64,000 nucleotides of DNA from Chaetomium olivaceum (lineage: Eukaryota; Ascomycota; Sordariomycetes; Sordariales; Chaetomiaceae): contig JAYWVB010000025.1 of assembly GCA_039881045.1 (NCBI GenBank), positions 310,001 to 374,000 of the forward strand, read 5' to 3'. The notes beneath the pieces are model-generated. The model saw only the letters and a program-made list of their open reading frames with translations. It was not told where the DNA came from and ran no database searches. Positions 57,072 through 64,000 of this stretch are shown here, in pieces (the stretch's first letter is position 1; every line of letters begins with the position of its first letter). The position numbers and the translations under genes were made by a program.

Positions 57072-57821
57072 TGGTAGTGGCATGGATCCTTGGACGGCGG
57101 CATTGAATAATGCTGGCGCTGGCGGTGGTGCGGGCAGCAGTTCCAGAGGAGGAGGTGGAGCTTGGGGTACTAATGGGGGTGGTGCCGGTGGCCGTCAATC
57201 GGGGACTGGTTGATCCAGTCTCTGATGAGAACTCCAATTCGATTCTGGTTCCGGTTCTGGTTCCGGTTCTGGTGTTTTGGGTGTGGTGTTTGGGTACTAA
57301 TGTGTTAATGACAACCTTACCCCCCTCCCCTAGCTGTATTGCATTATACTGTACTGTACTGTATTATTTGGTGGTGTGTTTGTACAACATCAGGATCAAC
57401 ATCAACATCAAGGCGTTTGGATTGGATGGGATATATACCATGGGACTTTTATTGCATCGGACGGTTTCAGGTCAGGTTCGGTTTGGTTTTTGGTTTTGGT
57501 TTGGTCTGGTTTTGGTCTGGTACGGCCGGCAATGGGGCTGTATATTATCTAGACTCCCAACCCTCCTCAGTAGATGATGAGATCTCCCATCTAATATTAT
57601 GATGATCAAGACCCTCGGCTAATAGACACACAACGGAGTTGATCCGGGGGATACATGTTACAAGGGCCTTTTTGTCTATCTCTTGGCATTTCCTCTTTTC
57701 CTTTCGTGTTCTTCGAATCAAGATCGTGTCGTGCGCGTTTCGGTGGCAAGGTGGGTAGGAATGAGACACCCATCAACCCTCTGCCCATTCGTAACTCCTC
57801 GTCTGCTGCACAGCAGCCAGC
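57072..57821. other. intergenic region between convergent genes
   Basis: 3' flanks of the Zn2Cys6 gene and of cbr1. Contains GGTTCC/GGTTCT hexamer repeats at about 57248-57273. No gene seen. Confidence 0.45.
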
Positions 57822-58985
57822 TTAGAAAGCAAACACCTGGTCCTCCAGCTTGCTGACGGGCCGGGCCTTCTGGAACCCGAGGCTCTCGGCGGCCTTCTTC
57901 AGCCCACCCACCATGGGCGGCGGGCCGCACAGCAGGATCTTAACATCGGGCGCAGCCTTGGGCAGCCATTTCTGTACAACCACCATCTCGTCAGCAACCC
58001 GTTTTCCCCACAGCAGGAGTAGTAGCAAAAATAAGATAGCCTCAATCAATAAACATACCTGGAACATCTCGGCAGTGACGTAGCCGACGCCACCCTCCCA
58101 CCCGGCGGGCGGCTTGTCCAGCACATAGTGCACGCGGAAGCCCTTGTCCTCACGGGCGAGCTGGTCGAGGTCCTCGCGCAGCAGGATGTCCTGCTCGGTG
58201 ACGTTGGCAAAGATGAGGTCGACCTCGGTGCGGTCGCCGGCGGCGCGGCCGCGGATGATGGCCTTGACGACCTGCAGCATCGGGGTGATGCCGGTGCCGC
58301 CGGCGACCATGCCGAAGTGGCGCACCATGTTGGGCGTGTAGACGAAGGCGCCCTTGGGCCCGCGCACCTTGATTGTCTGTCCGATCTGCAGCGACGCCAT
58401 GTGCCGGCTGATGTTGCCCTGCGGGTACGACTTGATCAGCACGTCGAAGTAGCCCGGCTGGTGGTCGCCCGAGATGGGCGTGTACGACCGCACGATCTCC
58501 TTGGTCGTGCCGTCGGGCTGGCCGAGGGTGGCGCCGATCGAGATGTGCTGGCCGATTGGGAGGCCGAGGATGGCGGTCGGGGAGGGGAGGGAGAAGCGGT
58601 AGCTGTTTTGGGAGGTTGTGGTGTTAGTGTGTTGCTGTTGTTGTTGATGAAATGCGGTGTGGGCAGGGGTTCAGGGAAGGCCACGTACATGGCGACATTG
58701 TGCGAGATGATGGTCTTTTCCTTGAGCTCAAACTCTTGGAAGGTGTCCGGCTTCAGGACAGCCTTGGGGACTGCATGGTGTTAGCTGTCTGAATGTTTTG
58801 AGGTTGCATCATAGGGGAAAGAGAAACGTACGGTTGTTGTAGAACTTGATGCCGCCCAAGACGATCCCCAGGAGCAACGCGTAGGCCGTCCACTCGCGCT
58901 TGACGATGGCGGTGCCTACAACGAGCAGACCCAGGGGAATGTAGATGCCATCGACATACTTGCGCGCAAGCAATGAATCGGACAT
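57822..58985 (-). CDS. cbr1: NADH-cytochrome b5 reductase 1
   Basis: A flavoenzyme of the ER or outer mitochondrial membrane that passes electrons from NADH to cytochrome b5 for sterol and fatty-acid desaturation and other reactions. Four exons: 58985-58832, 58770-58689, 58602-58059 and 57971-57822, 309 residues with no frame break. Two hydrophobic segments at the N-terminus (IYIPLGLLVVGTAIV, YALLLGIVLGGI) anchor it. The FAD-binding motif is VRSYTPIS, followed by GYFDVLIKSYPQGNIS. The NADH-binding motifs are GGTGITPMLQVV and LCGPPPMV, and the C-terminus is DQVFAF. Length equals the fungal Cbr1 norm (about 305-315). The gene is divergent from the Gig1 gene with about 700 bp between the start codons. 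Confidence 0.95.
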
Positions 58986-59688
58986 TTTGCTTGTCAATTG
59001 GAGCTCGAGCTCTCTGGTGGTGGTCCGAGGTGGAAACGGTGGTTGCACGAGAGCTGTTCCGAAGGTAGCGGCCAGATCCGCAAAGTCGGGGCGTGTCAAT
59101 TGATAATAAAGGAGTCGAGAAACTTTGTCGGGAGCTGGGGTCCATGAGAGCAAGGATGGCACGGTGTGCAGGTGGGCCGATTTTGCTGCAAGGTGCCGGT
59201 CTGCTACCAGTGGGACAGGGGGCCTGGGCTCCGGGGGGCCCCAATGTTTTTGGCGGACTGGTTCAACAATTTGGCACCCGTGAACCGCGAACCGGGAGCA
59301 ACCGCACAGGGCAACCGCCGAGCACAACACCCGACTCCGATGTCCGGCAGTTGGGCCCCTCTCCCATGTCGGACCACTTCCACCAATCTTTAATTGACCG
59401 AGAATGCACTTGATGCACCCAAACCCCCTCTTGCGTGTCGTTCAAGACCCTCGCTGCTTACTTCCGCCGCCCCGTAATTTTCCTAATTTTCCTAATTTTC
59501 TTGCAGCTCGGGATGCTGGTTCTTTCGCTCTTGAATACCAACGTCGTTCTTTAAGGTTTATCGGATCTTCAACTCCTAAACCCGGCTTCTATGCCCCGGG
59601 CCGACGGCGGATTAGTGGCGGAACCTTGAACAAATCTCACGCAGCACCCCACCACTCGCGTTCCCGAGTACCGGGTAAAGACTTCCAA
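58986..59688. other. divergent intergenic region between cbr1 and the Gig1 gene
   Basis: Shared 0.7 kb promoter region. Contains a short TAATTTTCC triplication at about 59475-59503; no gene seen. Confidence 0.5.
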
Positions 59689-60384
59689 ATGGGCGAGAAC
59701 ACGCAGGAAGAGGCCCCGTTCCCTCTTACCGATGTAGACAGATTTGTCCTGTCACAGACGGATGAGGAGTTCACATATCACACTTGGGACGAGCTGTGTC
59801 AAATCATTCGTACGACGACACGTTTCCATTCCATACTACCAATCTGCCTGTAGTTTAGACACTCACATACAGCAGAGGACAACCGGCTGTCCGTCCTCAA
59901 GAGGAAGCCGTCCGATCTCCGCCGGTACATGAAGTGGACTGCCGACACCAAGACCGAGTATGGGGGCATCACCAATTTCCTCATCGCCCACCGCCTGCCC
60001 AAAGCCTGGGGCTCGCCACCATTCAAGCCGGCCTCCGACACGCCATTTGCAGACCCATCGGATTACCGTGTGCTGATCAACGACTGGCCGTATGGCTTTG
60101 TGTCGGGCATCACTCACATCGTGGTGTGGTCTCGCACCCCCATCGCGACGGACAATACGGTCGGCGACATGACCCCGGACAGTAAGAGGACGGTGGCCGA
60201 GTTCATCAGGCGGTATTTTATCGATAGCCTCGGGCCGGGTGGAGAGGACAGAGTGATATATTTCAAGAATTGGGTGGCCCTCCAGAGCGTCCGGACGGTC
60301 GACCATGTTCATGTCCTCGTGAGAGATGTCGAGCCGGCTGTGCTCCAGGAGTGGACGAGGGAGCTTGAATGCCATAGAGCGTAG
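59689..60384 (+). CDS. Gig1-like protein (DUF3605, GlcNAc-induced protein family)
   Basis: Exons are 59689-59809 and 59873-60384, 210 residues; the donor is GTACGA and the acceptor ACAG or the AG three bases later, both open. Conserved blocks are FTYHTWDELCQII, KRKPSDLRRYMKW, YGGITNFLIAHRLPKAW, DYRVLINDWPYGF, THIVVWSRTPI and VIYFKNWVALQSVRTVDHVHV. This order is that of DUF3605 proteins, including Candida albicans Gig1, which is induced by N-acetylglucosamine. The His-x-His near the C-terminus and the W-x-K-N-W motif suggest an enzyme-like pocket, but no activity is established. Soluble, no signal peptide. Confidence 0.87.
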
Positions 60385-60438
60385 TAGTTGATGATGCGTC
60401 TGGCGTAACAAGAGGCGGGCTGTTTGAAAATGATATGA

Positions 60439-60924
60439 TTATGCTGCGCGCCGCTGCTTCCGGTTGCCTGCGGGAGCCGGAGCCCCGGCGTCCGCGTTGC
60501 CCCCCATCTAGGCCATCTGCTTGGCGGCACCCATCATGCCAAAGGCCTTGTAGCCGCCGTAGGCGGGAACCACCAGCCAAAAGAACCATGCCCAGTTCCC
60601 GAAGAAGGCCACGAGAATAGCGACCGCCCAGGTCACCCAGACAACGTCGAACATGTAGTCGGTCAAGCCGGGGGCTGCGAGGTCCTCGCCAGACGATTTG
60701 AGGGCCTTCGTGTCGGGGTCATAGCTGGGCCGTCCGGTCTTCTCCAAGGTGAATTGGCATAGGAAGCTGGGAAGGGAGAGGATGAACCAAAGCAGCAGCG
60801 AGCGCGACCTGAAGACGAAGTGCAGCAGGAGGAAGAGACCATTGACGATGACGGATCCAATGTGGAGGTTATTGAGGGCTGCCGAGTTTGACTTGGCCCG
60901 GTCTTTGCGTGCTTTTTGAGCCAT
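60439..60924 (-). CDS. snd2: SND2/TMEM208-like ER membrane protein (DUF788), with an in-frame TAG before the tail
   Basis: SND2 acts in the SRP-independent route that brings membrane proteins to the ER. The start MAQKARKDRAKSNSAALNN is typical. Hydrophobic segments are SVIVNGLFLLLHFVF, SLLLWFILSLPSFLCQF and, later, VVWVTWAVAILVAFFGNWAW with WFFWLVVPAYGGYKAFG. Single exon. The frame stops at TAG 60510-60508 after AAKQMA (138 aa). The same frame then runs 22 more codons (MGGNADAGAPAPAG, NRKQRRAA) to TAA at 60441-60439, and a basic KQRR-type end is what such proteins usually have. One C-to-T change (CAG to TAG), a sequence error or stop readthrough would explain it. Confidence 0.83.
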
Positions 60925-62125
60925 GGTGTGTGGCCAATTGGGTTTGGTGATGAGAATGGGTCGGTGATGTGTTTTCAAAATGCCGTTTCTTGTGAGCGGA
61001 TGATGAGAACAACACACTGGCAGTTGCAGTTTCCAGGTCGCTCCTTGGTGCTTGGCGCTGGTTAATGCTACTCTGTCGTCTAGCCCCACATGCTTAACGC
61101 GACCAGCATTCAACACCAGCCACTGTCAAGATGTTGGGATGTTTATCGTAGATGTTTTGATCAATGGAGACATTCAAATAATATCTAGATACACGTAATC
61201 AGATATAACCCATAGTGTCTTCATAGCAAGTCATCGAAATATTGTTGTTGTTGGCACCACAAAACTTTTTACATAGTGTCAGCTCATCGCTCGAGGTGTG
61301 GCTAGCAAAAACCATGGAAATGAGTCGAGCCACCCGCCGCTGTTGGTTTTGCTCGGCGGGCTGCACCAGCCCCATCGTTAAACGCTGGGCCAATCAAGCA
61401 CCTGCTGTCGCTGCCCACCACAACAACGCAGGCCCAGGGCAGAGCAACGCCGCCATTGACGCCTTGACAGCTTCCATCCCGACAAGTGCACAACACCAGC
61501 CTTCGCTTGGCTAGGATTCCAGGGGCTGGCTATTGTCAACCACGCACAATCGCGACTTCTTCTATTGTTTTACTTTTGGGAAGTCATGTTTCCGGAGCTC
61601 GGAGAAACCTGAGCATCAGCCTTGCTGGCCCCCATCCATCTCGATCCGTCGTTGCCATTGTTTTTCGCTTCCAGGTTCCGCTGTTTTCGGCTTCAGTGGC
61701 TCGAGACCCTGTTGTTTTCGAGACTTCTTCTGGCTGACAGTCCAACGCCCTGCCTTGCAGCAACCCGTCGCGCCATCACTAGCATCCGATAAACGCTGCG
61801 AGTGCCATTCCCGCCATAATTTTTGAATTTAATAGAGCAGTTGCATCGACCATCTTTCCCGCCCGCTCCGACGACAGCCCCCCCTTCGCTGGGACGGCTC
61901 ACCAAGGGACCGGACCACCAACAAAACAACCGACCCGAGAATTCGACCCCCCACCGGTCCTGCCGCCAGGCAACCCACCTCGCGCTGAACCCGCCCCATG
62001 CGGAACAGACGCGCACAGCTCACGTCGACAACCGGCTTGCGCGACTCCATGGAGCATCCTCCTTGGTAGCAACTGGAACATCGAGTCGCACGCCAACCCG
62101 GCCCGCCCCCCGTGTCCGCTGCGAG
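60925..62125. other. divergent intergenic region between snd2 and cdc27
   Basis: 1.2 kb carrying both promoters. No gene or clear element recognised; the cdc27 leader may include a 5' UTR intron, not resolved. Confidence 0.45.
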
Positions 62126-64000
62126 ATGGCGCCAACTAGCGCGGCGATCGCTGGCTTGCTGAAGCAGACCGTATACTATCATCTCGACAACCTCGCCCAC
62201 CGTAATGCTCTCTTCTTTGCCGAAAGGCTACATGCTCACGATCAGCGCTCCCCCGAGTCCGCATACCTCCTCGCCCTCTCCCACCTCCGCCTCGGCGACT
62301 CCCGATCCGCATACGAAGTTAGCAAACCGTCAGGATGTCGAGGGGTCCATCTAGGATGCACCTTCGTCTTTGCGCAGTCCTGTTTGGACCTGGAACGGTA
62401 TAAGGATGGTATCACAGCGTTGGAGAAGGCACGACCGTCATGGGCGGCCAAGTGTAGCATAGGGAGGCACACGACTTCAACCAGGGCTCCATACCCCGAT
62501 GCGGCCGCGGTGAGCTGCCTCCTCGGCAAGCTGTACCGGGGATATGATGACAAGAAGCGGGCGGTTTCCTGTTTTGAAGATGCGCTAAGAGCCAACCCCT
62601 TCATGTGGGATGCCTTTACCATCCTCTGCGATATGGGCGTCAATGTCATGGTGCCGAATATTTTCAAGCTCAACGATGGTTTTGCTCGCAGCTTCGACCA
62701 GGATCCAGGTGCGGCTAACATAGACTCCAGCGGAGGGCCTCCGGATCCGTTACAAAGAAAAACAGGAATTCAAGGCGTCAGCCACGACAGCGACCCCTTC
62801 GAGGGGCATCGCTCTACCGCTTTCCAGGACGTTTCAAGCAACAATATGCTCTTTGTCGACCCTGGGGAGAATGACTTGGCGTCAAGGCTAACAGCCGCCC
62901 AGTCGAGATATGCAGCAGGCAAGCACGGGTCCGAGGGGATGGAAACGCCGACCGGCTCCGCCGCCGCTCCCGAGACGCAGCAACCTCGCATCGGCTTTCC
63001 TTCAGAACCCCCACTAGCTCCGACCCGCCGAACGCGGGTAACACACGCCTCAGAGCCCGCTTTCCTTGACGCCCCACCGAAGATGAGCTACCGTTTAGGC
63101 TCTAGAAAGAGGGACAAGATCCAAGATCAGATGTCGGAACCCCCAGAGCAACCTATGAGAGGAGCCGCTCTTTCTCAGTCCATTACAGAAAGGAAACGCA
63201 CAGCATCAGGACACCCCGTCCAGGCGCGGCCGACGAACGGCGAGGAGCCGAGGAGGAGCGCTAGGCTAAACGTGGCCCCGAGAACAACGTCAAGGACGAA
63301 TATGAATATATCCACGACTGGCGCAACCGTCACCCGCGAGTTGAAGAAGGCTAGGCCCCCAATCTCGAGGATCGGTCGCCCAGGCTCCAGTGGCACCAGC
63401 GTCGGCCGGGTTGTTAGTGGGAACCGGAAACCTCTGGAAGAAAATACTATGGATATTGACGAACCGCCGCGGATTAAGGAGCTGCCTGTTGCGCAAATTC
63501 CACCACCCAAAGTAGCCGAGCCAGAGCCGGTGAAAGCAGACGAAGGGCTGAAATGGATCCTGGACTTCTTGAAAAAGATTGCGTCTGGGTATCGCCTCTC
63601 ATCGCAGTTCCGGTGTCAAGAAGCGCTGGCTGCTTTCTCGTCGCTCCCCCGAAGCCACCAGGACACGCCGTGGGTGTTGGCACGGGTGGCCAAAGCCCAC
63701 TATGAGTTGGCTAATTATGCAGATGCAGAACGGTTCTTCAGGCGCCTACGCACGCTCGCCCCAACGCGGCACGAGGACATGGAGTTCTACTCGACCGTTC
63801 TTTGGCAGCTTAGGAAGGGGACCGAGCTTTCGTTCCTTGCACATGAGCTGACCGACATGGACTGGGAGTCGCCGCAAGCGTGGTGCGTCATGGGAAACGC
63901 CTTCTCTCTGGACTGTGACCACGAACAGGCGCTGCAGTGCTTCAAGCGAGCCATCCATCTTCAACCGAAATTCTCATACGCCTACACGTTGCAGGGCCAC
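62126..64000 (+). CDS. cdc27: Cdc27/APC3 (BimA-type) subunit of the anaphase-promoting complex, 5' part
   Basis: A TPR scaffold of the APC/C ubiquitin ligase that binds the C-terminal tails of Cdc20/Cdh1 and drives exit from mitosis. The open frame runs from ATG 62126 to the window edge, 625 codons, uninterrupted. The N-terminal TPR half has LLKQTVYYHLDNLAHRNALF, FFAERLHAHDQRSPESAYLL and YRGYDDKKRAVSCFEDALR. A long disordered Ser/Pro/Arg linker (about residues 200-480) follows, with many S/T-P sites of the kind phosphorylated in mitosis. The second TPR array begins at about residue 485 (LDFLKKIASGYRLSSQF) and includes WCVMGNAFSLDCDHEQALQC. The remaining TPRs and the C-terminus lie beyond the right edge. 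Confidence 0.93.
   Translation, partial: MAPTSAAIAGLLKQTVYYHLDNLAHRNALFFAERLHAHDQRSPESAYLLALSHLRLGDSRSAYEVSKPSGCRGVHLGCTFVFAQSCLDLERYKDGITALEKARPSWAAKCSIGRHTTSTRAPYPDAAAVSCLLGKLYRGYDDKKRAVSCFEDALRANPFMWDAFTILCDMGVNVMVPNIFKLNDGFARSFDQDPGAANIDSSGGPPDPLQRKTGIQGVSHDSDPFEGHRSTAFQDVSSNNMLFVDPGENDLASRLTAAQSRYAAGKHGSEGMETPTGSAAAPETQQPRIGFPSEPPLAPTRRTRVTHASEPAFLDAPPKMSYRLGSRKRDKIQDQMSEPPEQPMRGAALSQSITERKRTASGHPVQARPTNGEEPRRSARLNVAPRTTSRTNMNISTTGATVTRELKKARPPISRIGRPGSSGTSVGRVVSGNRKPLEENTMDIDEPPRIKELPVAQIPPPKVAEPEPVKADEGLKWILDFLKKIASGYRLSSQFRCQEALAAFSSLPRSHQDTPWVLARVAKAHYELANYADAERFFRRLRTLAPTRHEDMEFYSTVLWQLRKGTELSFLAHELTDMDWESPQAWCVMGNAFSLDCDHEQALQCFKRAIHLQPKFSYAYTLQGH

Overview
The window is nuclear DNA of a filamentous ascomycete (Pezizomycotina), most likely Sordariomycetes close to the Chaetomiaceae. 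The grounds are a GC-rich genome, short introns (about 47-150 nt) with GTRNGT donors and CTRAC/CTAAC branch sites, and proteins typical of that group (hsp98, sorting nexin-41, an mL67/Mhr1-type mitoribosomal protein, Gig1/DUF3605, a Zn2Cys6 factor). The clade call is inference, because no search could be run. No mobile element, rRNA or CRISPR array was seen.

Layout: 1-73 is the 5' end of a gene leaving the left edge. 2.1-3.5 kb is a Ser/Thr-rich membrane protein. 4.4-5.6 kb is mRNA guanylyltransferase (minus). 6.2-8.3 kb is sorting nexin-41 (minus). 9.3-11.0 kb is a one-pass membrane protein with a Pro/SR-rich tail (minus). 12.2-16.1 kb is Ctr9 of the Paf1 complex. 16.5-18.7 kb is an uncharacterised fungal protein (minus). 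19.6-20.9 kb is a PrpF-family protein (minus). 21.3-22.4 kb is a conserved protein of unknown role (minus). 23.4-26.2 kb is hsp98/Hsp104. 26.8-27.9 kb is mL67. 28.1-29.3 kb is a sulfotransferase-like P-loop protein (minus). 30.7-32.3 kb is Pbn1 (minus). 33.3-36.8 kb holds a caspase-like protein followed by a homeodomain-like plus rhodanese protein. 36.8-45.7 kb has no recognisable gene and ends at a homeobox gene (45.7-47.0 kb). Then come tRNA-Glu(UUC), an orphan coiled-coil protein (49.0-51.2 kb), a prolyl-4-hydroxylase-like oxygenase, a Zn2Cys6 transcription factor, NADH-cytochrome b5 reductase 1 (minus), Gig1, an SND2/TMEM208-like ER protein (minus) and the start of Cdc27/APC3, which leaves the right edge.

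The genes do not form a cluster. Most are housekeeping: mRNA capping and Paf1-linked transcription, the secretory and GPI pathway (SND2, Pbn1, the secreted Ser/Thr protein), endosomal sorting, protein disaggregation, mitochondrial translation and the cell cycle.

The strongest unexpected signal is broken frames. Several otherwise well-conserved genes need single-base insertions or deletions to read through, often in homopolymers. They concentrate in 30.7-35.8 kb, while hsp98, snx41, the guanylyltransferase, cbr1 and the visible part of cdc27 are intact. This is either patchy assembly error or local gene decay. Other notable signals are a PrpF intron ending in GG instead of AG, a TAG inside the SND2 frame with a conserved-looking tail after it, a caspase-like gene next to or fused with a homeodomain/rhodanese gene, and the 8.9 kb gene-free stretch before the homeobox gene.
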